Source of the DNA: Phytomonas francai
Lineage: Eukaryota; Euglenozoa; Kinetoplastea; Trypanosomatida; Trypanosomatidae
DNA length: 64,000 nt
Direction: 5' to 3'
Assembly (NCBI GenBank): GCA_001766655.1
Contig: MJCC01000011.1
Coordinates: forward strand, 184,017 to 248,016
Shown piece after piece: positions 20,010 through 30,154 of this stretch (position 1 is the stretch's first letter; the number at the start of each line of letters is the position of its first letter). The position numbers and the translations under genes are program-made. The notes under the pieces are model-generated. The model saw only the letters and a program-made list of their open reading frames with translations. It made no database searches and had not been told where the DNA came from.

Positions 20010-21326
20010 ATGCTGGGTGGAGAGCACAAAAAGGAGCGCTTTAGCGAGTGGCTTAGAAATGCACAGAATCAGCCTAAAAATAGGGGATATTTACCTGGCA
20101 CTCTCGCTATGTCAAGTGGTTATACTCCAGCTACTCTGGAGGGTAACTGGTACGAGGAGCGCGCTGATGCCGGCTTCCATGACGGTACGGCGGTGCTTCC
20201 CAGAGCACATGAGAAGTGTTGGGCCACAACTTACCGTGATATGGTAGGGACCTCCAGGAGCGTCAAGCGAGCCGAACCTGTTAATTTTGACCAGAGCACC
20301 ATGGTCGAAATCGTTGACCGAACCCGCTCCAGTTACCCGGGGCATCAGCCCCACCTTGATCCGCAGTGGCAGGCTACACTCGGGGAGACCTTTAAGACAA
20401 CTACACGAGAAACCTATGGGGCCCATCCAGTAGTCATGCGAGGTTCATCTGTAAACTGTGATAAAGCAGAGCTGCTTCCTATGCGTTTTGTCAAGGTTCA
20501 CGGAACTGGTAGCACACCAGCTGCTCAGGCGCGCGGGGTGCTGCGACGCTTGCGCCAGCAGCTTCACCAGATTATGCCTGGTCAGACGGCTTTTCCCGGT
20601 AACGTCATACGAACAGTGCGGCACGCACTGCAAGAGAGCTGTACCGATAAGGAGGGCGGTGAAATTAATGCTGTAGAGCTGTGTGCGGGATTGGAAGCTG
20701 TTGGATTGAAGGTGTCTCTGACCGAGTGTGATGCTGTGATCTGCGGCTTCGATTGTCGGTGTCGTAATGGCACCGCCCTAATTGACACAATTGTCACAGA
20801 GCTTCGTGGTGGTGTCAACGAACGTCGTGAGCAGCTGATTAAGGGTGTGTACAATTTGCTTGAGAGTATATGTGAACGTAGAGATGACTATGGCGTTTTG
20901 TGCTCCAAGGACCTTGTGAGGCTGTTTGATGCAAAACATTTGCCTTGCGTCAAGAATGGATTGCTGTCTGTGGACGAAGCACGTGCTATCTTTCGTGACC
21001 AACTAGATTCTCGTAATGGTGATGAAACATACATTAGCTTCGAGACCTTCTTTCGTTATTTTGGTGATGCCGCGTTTGAGATTGATTCTGAAAATGACTA
21101 CGAGTTGTGGATGCGGAACTGTTGGCATCTTAGCGGTGGTCAGGGTAAATCTACCAATACATCGTGTCGCAGGCTAGAGGTTGTGCACCACAACGGTAGG
21201 GTCACAAAGGAAGAGGTTATTAATGATCTTGATATATTAGGAAGCGGCACCGTGGTGGAGAAGCGCATTATCGAGAACTTGCACAACCAGGGTATAAAGG
21301 ATGTAAAAAGTTTTCGTGTTCTATGA
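20010..21326 (+). CDS. Calcyphosin-like EF-hand protein, probable axonemal component
   Basis: A 438-residue protein. The C-terminal half follows the calcyphosin (CAPS/CAPSL) plan: ELRGGVNERREQLIKGVYNLLE, then DLVRLFDAKHLPCVKNGLLS, then ISFETFFRYFG, then IDSENDYELWMRNCWHL. The EF-hand loops themselves are degenerate, so calcium binding is doubtful. The N-terminal half has a short repeated type of motif (ATLEGNWYEER, VVMRGSSVNCDK) seen in proteins of the doublet microtubule lumen. A final helical segment (HHNGRVTKEEVINDL) may be another degenerate EF-hand. Homologues in other flagellates (calcyphosin-like FAP proteins) are axonemal, which fits the neighbouring IFT genes. The assignment to a specific inner-junction protein is not secure. 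Confidence 0.75.
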   Translation: MLGGEHKKERFSEWLRNAQNQPKNRGYLPGTLAMSSGYTPATLEGNWYEERADAGFHDGTAVLPRAHEKCWATTYRDMVGTSRSVKRAEPVNFDQSTMVEIVDRTRSSYPGHQPHLDPQWQATLGETFKTTTRETYGAHPVVMRGSSVNCDKAELLPMRFVKVHGTGSTPAAQARGVLRRLRQQLHQIMPGQTAFPGNVIRTVRHALQESCTDKEGGEINAVELCAGLEAVGLKVSLTECDAVICGFDCRCRNGTALIDTIVTELRGGVNERREQLIKGVYNLLESICERRDDYGVLCSKDLVRLFDAKHLPCVKNGLLSVDEARAIFRDQLDSRNGDETYISFETFFRYFGDAAFEIDSENDYELWMRNCWHLSGGQGKSTNTSCRRLEVVHHNGRVTKEEVINDLDILGSGTVVEKRIIENLHNQGIKDVKSFRVL

Positions 21327-21796
21327 TTCCAGTTGATATATTAGCTTTGTCTTTTACTACCAGACATGTGCTCTGAGAAGAGGGGAAGAATAATAATCTG
21401 GATTCTGATGTAAAATAACAATGTAAAAGAGAAGGCATGTTTTTTTTTTACCATACAAATCATTTCTATAGGGAGCATTTAAGACATTTGTGGTGTGTTC
21501 ACCATTCAAAATCAACAAACACGACTGAATTTGATCTTATATTGGCACGCTAGTTCTCTTTTAATCAATCCTTTCATAGCGCCATTTGGTATCACTTATA
21601 TAATCGAGGACCAAAAGGGATCAGGGTAAAAATAGAATAGGAGAAAAATATAGCAGTGGCCCTTTTTACCTTTGCATTTTTCTAAGATTATAATATATTA
21701 TTCCCAAATAATTAGTCTGATAGGTGACTTCTCAGTTTTCCACTTAGTAATTTCTTTGATTCTATTTTTCTGCTTGCTCCGAAGGGGAAAAAATAA
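21327..21796. other. Gene-free spacer
   Basis: AT-rich spacer of 470 bases with no gene signal. A T-rich stretch near 21763-21774 could be the splice acceptor region for the lipoyl synthase gene. Confidence 0.6.
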
Positions 21797-22996
21797 ATGC
21801 TTCGGAAGTCTGTATATTTGTTGTTGAGGGCAAACATAGTTTTTAGGAGCAATGCTATAACTTCTCTCAGCACGGATGCTAGCACACCTAGGAGCCCCAT
21901 TAATATCACCTCAGAAATCGATAAAAAGGACCCCAACTACCGGAAAAGGTTTCTTGAGAACTTTCGAGAAAGGTTGAACAGCGATACAACCGGGAAAAAT
22001 CAACTTGAGGGGTTTTTCGACTTACCAGAGGGCATTTCTCCCTCAGAGGCTTCTTTGGGGCCCATCAAGCGAGGCGAGGAGCCATTGCCGCCGTGGATAA
22101 AATTAAAGGTTCCAAAGGGTATGACACACCGTCCTCGTTTTAATCGTATTCGTAGAAGCATGCGCGAGAAAAAGCTTTCTACTGTATGCGAGGAGGCTAA
22201 ATGCCCTAACATTGGAGAGTGTTGGGGTGGTGAAGACGATGGCACTGCGACTGCCACAATCATGGTCATGGGCTCTCATTGTACTCGTGGCTGCCGTTTC
22301 TGCTCTGTGCTAACAAGCCGGAAGCCTCCTCCGTTGGATCCAAATGAACCTGAGAAGGTGGCAGCTGCTGTAAAGGAAATGGGTGTCGACTACATTGTGA
22401 TGACCATGGTTGATCGTGATGATTTGGAAGACAGTGGCGCGGCACACATCTGCCGCTGTATCACCGAAATCAAGAAGGAAAACCCATCATTGATATTAGA
22501 GGCCCTTGTGGGAGATTTCCATGGACAATTGGATCTGGTGGAGCGCGTCACGGCCGCACCTCTAACGGTATATGCGCATAACATTGAATGTGTTGAGAGA
22601 ATCACGCCACGTGTACGCGACCGACGAGCAACATACAGACAGTCTTTGCAAACGCTTGAGCATGTAACGCGGTATACAAACGGGCGATTACTTACAAAGA
22701 GTAGCATTATGCTTGGTCTTGGTGAAACTGAGGAGGAGGTACGACAGACACTAAGAGATTTGAGAACTGCCGGTGTGTCAGCCGTTACTCTTGGCCAGTA
22801 TTTACAACCTTCTCGGACGCGACTGAAGGTCTCCCGCTACGCCCATCCGAAGGAATTTGAGATGTGGGAGGATGAAGCAATGAAAATGGGTTTCCTATAT
22901 TGTGCCTCAGGCCCAATGGTACGTAGTTCATACAGAGCCGGTGAATATTACATAAAAAACATTTTGAAACAGCGCGAGGCACAGGGCAAACATTAA
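21797..22996 (+). CDS. LIPA: Lipoyl synthase, mitochondrial
   Basis: A 399-residue radical-SAM enzyme that inserts two sulfurs into protein-bound octanoyl groups to make lipoate for the mitochondrial 2-oxoacid dehydrogenases and the glycine cleavage system. The auxiliary iron-sulfur cluster ligands are C131, C136 and C142 ([12 protein letters not shown]). The radical-SAM cluster is C162-x3-C166-x2-C169 (CTRGCRFC). The conserved C-terminal RSSY motif is at 376-379, with its serine ligand. The N-terminus is basic and hydroxylated with hydrophobic residues ([19 protein letters not shown]), as in a mitochondrial presequence. Length and motif spacing are ordinary for the family, and all catalytic residues are present. 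Confidence 0.97.
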   Translation: MLRKSVYLLLRANIVFRSNAITSLSTDASTPRSPINITSEIDKKDPNYRKRFLENFRERLNSDTTGKNQLEGFFDLPEGISPSEASLGPIKRGEEPLPPWIKLKVPKGMTHRPRFNRIRRSMREKKLSTVCEEAKCPNIGECWGGEDDGTATATIMVMGSHCTRGCRFCSVLTSRKPPPLDPNEPEKVAAAVKEMGVDYIVMTMVDRDDLEDSGAAHICRCITEIKKENPSLILEALVGDFHGQLDLVERVTAAPLTVYAHNIECVERITPRVRDRRATYRQSLQTLEHVTRYTNGRLLTKSSIMLGLGETEEEVRQTLRDLRTAGVSAVTLGQYLQPSRTRLKVSRYAHPKEFEMWEDEAMKMGFLYCASGPMVRSSYRAGEYYIKNILKQREAQGKH

Positions 22997-23690
22997 AGGG
23001 GGTTCTTCAGTCCCTATGAATATGCGTGAATAGGATTAGGTCTGCATCATAAAGAAGACCTATAAAGGGAGAGTATAATGTGTAAGCTATATCGGAATAT
23101 GGTAGCATTTCAAAAATGTGTGAATGACAAAAATACCTCTTAAAATTATATTGTGATCTTAACAAGAACAACTAAGTAAATGTCTTGACACACGCTATTA
23201 CCTTTGATGGTAGCTTTCCAAATGCTAATACCGAAAGAAAATATTCATAAAAATAATTCTTTTCTAGTTTTATTCGCTTGTGTCTTATATACTCTGGTGG
23301 CTTGGAGAAATGGACGCTGTTGACTCTTAGATGCATCTGCACTTTTATTTCTTTTTTTTTCAAGTCGGAGAACTAAGGTATATTAAGCCTATTTTATTCT
23401 TTATTCTTTGTTGAAGGAGGCACATATTTAGAGAGAAAAAATATCAAGAGCAATCACAAATAGTTTCTATATGGTGTGCCGTTAAAAGGATTGTATATAT
23501 CAGCTTTTATTTTCTGAAATTATTTTCCATTGCTCTCTATTCCACTGATCCTGTTTACCGTGAGCGTGAACTTATTCTTTATTTTTTCCCCTTATTACCG
23601 GAGAAATACATTATTATCATTATTCAGGTTTCAGACCTTTATAGTGTTTGAATCGGTTTCCTAAATATTCATAAGGTTTTCTGATATTGG

Positions 23691-23728
<38 letters not shown>

Positions 23729-24030
23729 TTAATTACCTCACGGCTTTAATAGTTATCTATATATACCCATATCTCATATACGCACAGGATTTCAGGTGTT
23801 CCGCGTCACTTCGTGTATCAGGTTTACAATATATTTACCAAAGGGATTATAGCTTAAGTTGTTTTTTAACATCAAGTAAATTCACTGTACCGCGTTGTGT
23901 TAAGGCTGTGTAAAGGATCGGAGTAAATATAAAGTCCTCAAGTCCTAAACGTGATTTCGGGACCAATTAAAAGGAAAATGCTTTGAATAACGCAAGCAAA
24001 ACAGGTTAACTATAATAGTATCGCATCGGA
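22997..24030. other. Gene-free spacer with long TA repeat
   Basis: AT-rich spacer of 1 kb holding a pure TA repeat at 23692-23727. The antisense frame at 23172-23363 has no recognisable features. Confidence 0.6.
23692..23727. repeat. (TA)18 microsatellite
   Basis: An uninterrupted TA dinucleotide run of 36 bases in the spacer upstream of the kinase gene. It is the longest simple repeat in the window. Confidence 0.95.
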
Positions 24031-27000
24031 ATGTCCAATAGACACGACTGTGTTTATACGAATGTTTCGCAAACAGTAGAATCGGAATTACGAATCACTT
24101 CTAATTTTAGTCCTGCCATTCAGGGGTATGATACAAAAGCATCAGGTACGTTTTCATCTGTCTTGGCTTCAGCAGATAGCAAAGTAATAGGCTCGAGTGC
24201 CGATCTGCACGATATTTTTAATGATTTATCGTTGATGCGTAGGGAAGGTTTCCATAAGTGTGGCTCGCATGAAGGCAGTGCCAGAAGTAATCACTCTACA
24301 CTATCTCAGATCTCGATTGATGCGCGTGCATTGCCCATAAATCAACTTCAACACATTCCGCGAGTATCGCGTACGACGCAACCCACCGCTTCAAAGGACA
24401 TACCTCTAGCTATTTTAGAGCGTATGGCCTACGATACAGCAGCTTCGACACTGAGTCTTCGAGGGATGTCTTCCTTTTCCGTTACGCCACTTTCTCTGGG
24501 TTTGAATCCTGATAGAGGAGTTTTGGGGCGAAGCGCGCATGAAAACAGAGTCCGAATGTCTTTTTCACCAGAACGCTCTAACCGTATGGCTGCGGTTAGC
24601 TTGGCAATATCACGAGGAGCTGAACCAACGCTCGCTGTTGTCTCCCCTGCCTTATCACTTGATCTTTTCTCAGAAATAAGTGCGTCCAAAAGAAGTGATT
24701 TAGCAGTTAAAACTGCACCAACAACGTGTCTTAAACACGTTATTAGCGGAAACTGCACCGATGGGATTGATTCTCCATATCTCAGGAAACACAACCGACA
24801 TCTATCTGGTAATAGATTTGGATCGCGCTTTACCGAATCAACGCTTGATCGTAAACCATTATTAGAGCCCAAGAAGGATGGGTTGAATGCTGTGTCATCG
24901 GAAGACGCACACACCGGTTCAGAAAAATCAAAGAAGCGCCAGCGATTATTAGATACTCACCTAATCAGACCGTTGGTACCCGAGTTGTTTGATGCAACAA
25001 AGCGAAATGAGCCGCCATGCCAAATATTATCACAAGATCAGGACAATAGTGAAAAAGTCTTGGATGAAGAGGGTGAAGATTGTTGCAACCTTCAGCAAGC
25101 TTTGTTGAGGGAGCCCAAAGCTAGGTCTCCCTCAAATTTTTCGGAACCTAAAGAGGTGCCTAGTTATGACAAGCTTATGCCACCAGATATACGGTTTCAT
25201 CGCTGTACCTTCCACCCAACGACACCTACGCCCGCACAGTGTAAGGACTGGTTTGGTACTCATCAATGCGCTTGTTCGGAAAGGAATAGTGTCATGACAG
25301 CATATGCACTCAATAATCCTAAACGTAGCAGGGGGATGAGAAAGGTATGGGCCACTCCTGAGGGTGCCTCAACAGGCGCGGTAATGTCGTCGCTCACTCA
25401 CCCCAAGGACACTTCCTCAACACACATGGAGCCGTTTCAAACATGGTCCTTTCCTACTCTCTTTAAGTCAATTTCCTCACCCTTTCAGAGCCCCCTAGAT
25501 GATCCTCTCGGCATGAACACTAACGGCGATGTACTCGAGTGTTTCCCTATAGATGGAGAGAGTCTCATGATGAGGAAGGAGGCCAGAGGTTTGAGCTTAG
25601 GCTTCTTAAACCGCTCACCTCGGGCCAAAATTCAACAAGAATGTACCTGCACAGATGAACAATTGGGCTCCTTTTCCTCCCGATTAGAATCTAAGCGGAA
25701 CCCGTCGTCTCGTATGCACATCGACCTTGCCGCAACAGGTCAACGTGGTGACAAGGAAATTCAGGATGCAAATCAACAGCCATGGCTTTGGCCAAACGGC
25801 AACATGCAGCGCCAAGGGCAAGACACAGGGTTACTTATCCATGGGACAAAGGACAACATTGAGTTTCTCCGCACGTGGGAACTGATCTACGGTGCATACA
25901 TGCGGAACTGTGCCACGCACCTTGGCAGTGGCAAGGTAATTAACAGCTATGAGGATTACAGCTCCTTCGACAGCAGTAGGGCATGCCAACAGTGTGGGTT
26001 TGGTGCGGGCAACTTCCACCAAAAGAACTTTCAAAGAGCTAATAGCTTTGACTCGCATAAAAATGCTTTCTCCCATGGTATCCCCACTCCCTCGACATCG
26101 GTATCCGGTGCGCTTAGTCGTTCAGCCGGGTATTACAGCTTTGGAAATCGACTTAGTTTGCACCACCCAAACTATCAGAAAATCGGGTTCATTCCGCAAC
26201 ACCTTGGCAGTTTTACTCATTCGCAAACTCCTTCTCAGAGCCCCAGTGCACGCGCTGGAAAGGAAAAGTTCTATGGCCATGTCAAGCTGGAGCAACAAGA
26301 AAAATCTCGAATAATCATGGATCCCGCCGTGATAGCGCGTATTGAGAGGCGACCATTGTTGTTGACTACTGTGCTTTTGCGCTACATATGGGTATTTTTA
26401 GGCAAATCGAGGCATGCTATTGGGGATGCAAGTGATGAGGCAGAGGGTTGCTCAGAACCCCTTCCATCAAATTCCAATGATAATGCTGTACTCCCGTGCA
26501 TTCCAGAAGGTTATACATCAACCAACCAACCCCCTAATACGTTTCCTAATAACTATTGCACTGACCCTACCCTTAGGGGAAACAGCAACACTAACCTATC
26601 TTCGTCCTTAACTTTACCCAATGATAACATGGAGAAAACTATTGTGTCAAGCACTTCGACGCTGAACACTTTAACACCAAATTATTTTCCACTGGGACAC
26701 GCCTGTGAGGTTTCAAACGGAAACAACAACAAGCTTGTTAATAATGACACTGGATCTAAGTTCTCGAACCATGAAATAGTCGAAAGTTCAAGCGATGCCA
26801 ACCTTAAGGCTATTTCTACACCGCAGCCTCCACCCGTAGGTACCACACAGGACGTGCTTCGTTTCTCAAACCCCCCTTTTCAGGAGCAACATCGTTCTCC
26901 GTTGACTCAGTTCAAGAGAATTGTACGTCATCAACATTCTATTGATAACCTGGAACGCGAAGTAGATAATGAATCAAACGACCTGATAGTGTACGTAGGA

Positions 27001-28959
27001 ACACGATTGATGGGGTGGCTTGAAGTAGTAGCTCTATTGGGCAGCGGCAGTTTTGGCCAGGTATTTTTATGTATGGACCTTCGCATCAGTAGTGGTCGTT
27101 TTGTTCACCCGAGCGCAATAGGAGGGGAGGACTTTGCATACTGGAGCTGTAGCCATGAATATCTTCCTTTGGGTTATTGTGACATCCCACCTGCTCATTT
27201 CCCGCTTGTGGCAGTCAAGGTAGTGAAAAGCATTCCACTCTTCGAGCAGCAGTCTCTTTTAGAGGCAGAGATGCTTGTGCTAATCGGCGTGCAGACAGCC
27301 AAAGTCGATTCACTTGAAGCTGCTTCTTCAATGTCTCAGACACAGAGCTCGGCTCTCCATCCACCACCATCGGACTCGCGATGTACGTTTATCGGGAAGA
27401 TCCTGGCACACGGTGCCTGCTATGGGCATCATTGCATCGTGATGGAGCGATATGGTGCCAATCTGTATGAGTACATTCAAAGCCATCAACACAACGGTTT
27501 GCCCATGTACCAGATTCGTTCTATAGCTAAACAATTATTATCAGCTTTGACCCTTTTGCATGAGAACTGTCACATCATTCACGCTGATATTAAACCAGAG
27601 AATCTATTGCTCACTCTTGACTCCTGTCGGGGCATGTACAACAATGAGTACATGCGACAAAATAGCGCTAAATTGAGCGGCAGCGTGACACCCACTGCCA
27701 CAGAATCTCCAAACACTGAGCAAGCTATCATGGATTCTCTAAAAAAGCACAATCATGGGGAATCACAATACTTTCAAGAGGAATTAGTAGAGTCTGACTC
27801 AGAAAACTCTTTCACTTCCCCCAACGCTGCCAACTTAAAGGCAAGATTCGACAATGACCAACTACCTAGTAGGCAATCCTTGGTTGGTAATTGCGTGGAC
27901 ACAAGCACGCACTCGGAGCCGCACACAGGACAGACTCTCAAGAGGCGATCAAGAACTCAGAGTGCCGAGCGAGTACACGTTGGCACAACAACGCTTCAAC
28001 AGCTTCAGGACCTTGATCACATTCCTCTTCAGAAGCAGGTATCATCAGACGGCATTGGTAAGGTTGTAGAGCCACATGTTGGTTCACTACAGAGCCCTAA
28101 TTCCCTTGGGACATCAATGCAGGATTTTCCCTCATTAAATGTACCGCGACTGCATATCAAGCTCATTGACTTCAGTTCTAGTTGCTATGATGCGGGTCCT
28201 TTCTATACATATATCCAATCACGTTATTACCGCGCCCCTGAGATCATTGTGAATGCTGGTTATGGGCCCCCTATTGACCTATGGTCTACAGGTTGTGTGT
28301 TAGTTGAGTTGCTCCTAGGCATGCCACTTCTTCCAGGATGCAACGATCATCATCAGTTGACCTTGATAGAAGAGATGCTGGGTCCTCTTCCTTTGTCTCT
28401 GCTTGAATGTGGTGATTCTACACATTTATATTATGACAAGCAGAACGTTGAGGACACCAATAGCCAGGAGGCCCACTTTGGCGATGGACCAACCCACAGA
28501 AGAACTACAACAGCAGAAACTTCTCAAGAATGGAAGAAGGTGAAAGCAGGGGAACACCTCGACAACCCTACAGATAACACCACTTACTGTTATAAATTGG
28601 TCAGCGAGGATGATTTTTTTACAAGGAACAACCTTCCCATAGTGGAGTATAAACGCTACTTTACCTGCAAGACACTACAGGAGCTAGTGCGACAATGCCC
28701 TTTGCCTTTGGAGGAGAAGTGTATGAGTCATGGCTTGCATCCTTGCGTGCGACCAGGCGAAGCAAGTAATATTCTTTCGGATGCAAAACTCTCTGAGACG
28801 GTGTGCAGTGAGTTAATGAGGCAGCGGTTTTTGCTCTATGATTTGCTTCGTCAGTTGCTAAATCCAGATCCACAGATGCGCCCGACTGCCGCACATGCAC
28901 TTTCACATCCATTTTTATCAAGCGATTTTGCATATATGCAGCAGTTCGGTCTGGAATGA
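24031..28959 (+). CDS. Atypical DYRK-family protein kinase, very large
   Basis: A 1642-residue protein. The first ~995 residues are Ser-rich and low in recognisable structure. The kinase domain follows: Gly-loop LLGSGSFGQVFLC near 1002, VAVKVVKS with the ATP lysine, catalytic HADIKPEN near 1184, and activation segment YIQSRYYRAPEI. The last motif and the IDLWSTGCVLVELL that follows are typical of DYRK/HIPK/PRP4 kinases. The metal-binding DFG is replaced by D1380-F-S. About 175 residues separate the catalytic loop from this DFS, and a second insert of about 100 residues lies after GPLPLSL. Catalytic Lys, Asp and Asn are present, so activity is possible. From memory, T. brucei has an atypical DYRK that acts in quorum sensing and stumpy formation; whether this is its orthologue is not shown here. 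Confidence 0.92.
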   Translation: MSNRHDCVYTNVSQTVESELRITSNFSPAIQGYDTKASGTFSSVLASADSKVIGSSADLHDIFNDLSLMRREGFHKCGSHEGSARSNHSTLSQISIDARALPINQLQHIPRVSRTTQPTASKDIPLAILERMAYDTAASTLSLRGMSSFSVTPLSLGLNPDRGVLGRSAHENRVRMSFSPERSNRMAAVSLAISRGAEPTLAVVSPALSLDLFSEISASKRSDLAVKTAPTTCLKHVISGNCTDGIDSPYLRKHNRHLSGNRFGSRFTESTLDRKPLLEPKKDGLNAVSSEDAHTGSEKSKKRQRLLDTHLIRPLVPELFDATKRNEPPCQILSQDQDNSEKVLDEEGEDCCNLQQALLREPKARSPSNFSEPKEVPSYDKLMPPDIRFHRCTFHPTTPTPAQCKDWFGTHQCACSERNSVMTAYALNNPKRSRGMRKVWATPEGASTGAVMSSLTHPKDTSSTHMEPFQTWSFPTLFKSISSPFQSPLDDPLGMNTNGDVLECFPIDGESLMMRKEARGLSLGFLNRSPRAKIQQECTCTDEQLGSFSSRLESKRNPSSRMHIDLAATGQRGDKEIQDANQQPWLWPNGNMQRQGQDTGLLIHGTKDNIEFLRTWELIYGAYMRNCATHLGSGKVINSYEDYSSFDSSRACQQCGFGAGNFHQKNFQRANSFDSHKNAFSHGIPTPSTSVSGALSRSAGYYSFGNRLSLHHPNYQKIGFIPQHLGSFTHSQTPSQSPSARAGKEKFYGHVKLEQQEKSRIIMDPAVIARIERRPLLLTTVLLRYIWVFLGKSRHAIGDASDEAEGCSEPLPSNSNDNAVLPCIPEGYTSTNQPPNTFPNNYCTDPTLRGNSNTNLSSSLTLPNDNMEKTIVSSTSTLNTLTPNYFPLGHACEVSNGNNNKLVNNDTGSKFSNHEIVESSSDANLKAISTPQPPPVGTTQDVLRFSNPPFQEQHRSPLTQFKRIVRHQHSIDNLEREVDNESNDLIVYVGTRLMGWLEVVALLGSGSFGQVFLCMDLRISSGRFVHPSAIGGEDFAYWSCSHEYLPLGYCDIPPAHFPLVAVKVVKSIPLFEQQSLLEAEMLVLIGVQTAKVDSLEAASSMSQTQSSALHPPPSDSRCTFIGKILAHGACYGHHCIVMERYGANLYEYIQSHQHNGLPMYQIRSIAKQLLSALTLLHENCHIIHADIKPENLLLTLDSCRGMYNNEYMRQNSAKLSGSVTPTATESPNTEQAIMDSLKKHNHGESQYFQEELVESDSENSFTSPNAANLKARFDNDQLPSRQSLVGNCVDTSTHSEPHTGQTLKRRSRTQSAERVHVGTTTLQQLQDLDHIPLQKQVSSDGIGKVVEPHVGSLQSPNSLGTSMQDFPSLNVPRLHIKLIDFSSSCYDAGPFYTYIQSRYYRAPEIIVNAGYGPPIDLWSTGCVLVELLLGMPLLPGCNDHHQLTLIEEMLGPLPLSLLECGDSTHLYYDKQNVEDTNSQEAHFGDGPTHRRTTTAETSQEWKKVKAGEHLDNPTDNTTYCYKLVSEDDFFTRNNLPIVEYKRYFTCKTLQELVRQCPLPLEEKCMSHGLHPCVRPGEASNILSDAKLSETVCSELMRQRFLLYDLLRQLLNPDPQMRPTAAHALSHPFLSSDFAYMQQFGLE

Positions 28960-30154
28960 GCATTTAATGGACTAATATGAAGAATATCATGCATTTACAT
29001 ATCTAAAGCAGGGTATATGTGGAATAAAATTCGAAGAAACGTTACAACTCAAATACAGAGATTGTTAGGAAAAGAAAAACAACAGAAAGGACTTAGCTAA
29101 TAGTCACTAATAGTTGATCATCGATGCATTCATTTATAATGATAATATAATGGGCAAACAAAAATGAGGAATTGCATTGTAAATCTTGTCTTTATAGTAT
29201 TGCATTGGAATAAAGAAAGGTGGCAAGTGAATGATTAAAGGGAAATGAAAGCCATAAAATGTACTATTTTCTTCTCTTTGGCCTTTAAATTTTAATTTCA
29301 GCGTTATATATTGGTATCACTTTATTATTATCAGTACCCATACCTTTAAGCATGCGAAGAAGTTTTTCTCCCTTCTTTATTTCTTTTCTCACCTTTTTTA
29401 TTCAAATCAGTTCTGTAAAAAAAATCTTTTTCACTTGTGCTATATTAATTTGAAATGTTATAGTAGTCTTGATTTCCCAATGGTTTTTTTTCAGATATTT
29501 ATACCAATATGATGTTTTATTCTTCCCCGTGCGAAAAACTGGCCAAAATTAAAAAGGGTTTGATATTGCATTTTGATTTTCTGTCGATTAACAATTATTC
29601 ATTTATGCTCTCTTGTAATCATAATTTTTTTTTGAAAAAGTTTTATAACACCCATTTTACAGAAGGAAGGGTGAATAAATGAAAAGGTTGATCTAAAAAG
29701 CGAACATATATAGTATACTTTAATTCGTGTAATTTCACATCGTGTTTCAACTGTTTTTTTTCTTTTAAAGATTCGTAGAACACATACATAATTTACTTTG
29801 GGATTCATCAATTCTTCTTGAATTTTAGTGCTCCGGATAAGCCGCTTTTACGTGGTTTAACCCTTTTTTTGCTTTTTTTGTCGAAGGTTTTTTATTCTTA
29901 GGGTTATTATTAGAATTTTTAAATTGAGGTTGTGGTGTCAGAAGTCAATCAATTTTGAGATACTTGAACGATACATACAAAAGGGATTTCAATTAAGTAG
30001 TTGCGGTTTTGTTTAAAGTTAGCAAAAAACAGCTAAAAAAGAAAGGGATTCTGATATATTTTTACTGTATTACAGCTTGAGCTACTGGCGTGAGCTGTGG
30101 GGGGACTAAGTACTTTTAATCGTTTTCAATTTGAACATATATATTTCTAAACGT
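28960..30154. other. Gene-free spacer
   Basis: About 1.2 kb of AT-rich sequence with many T runs. A telomere-like TTAGGGTTA at 29898-29906 is on the + strand and is regarded as chance. No gene seen. Confidence 0.6.

Noticed and set aside
29898..29906. Telomere-like TTAGGGTTA on the + strand
   Set aside because: Single isolated 9-mer of the G-rich sense, not a repeat and not usable as a template on the transcribed strand.
30131..30154. Extra codons upstream of the Ser-rich protein
   Set aside because: They start at TTG; the first ATG is at 30155.
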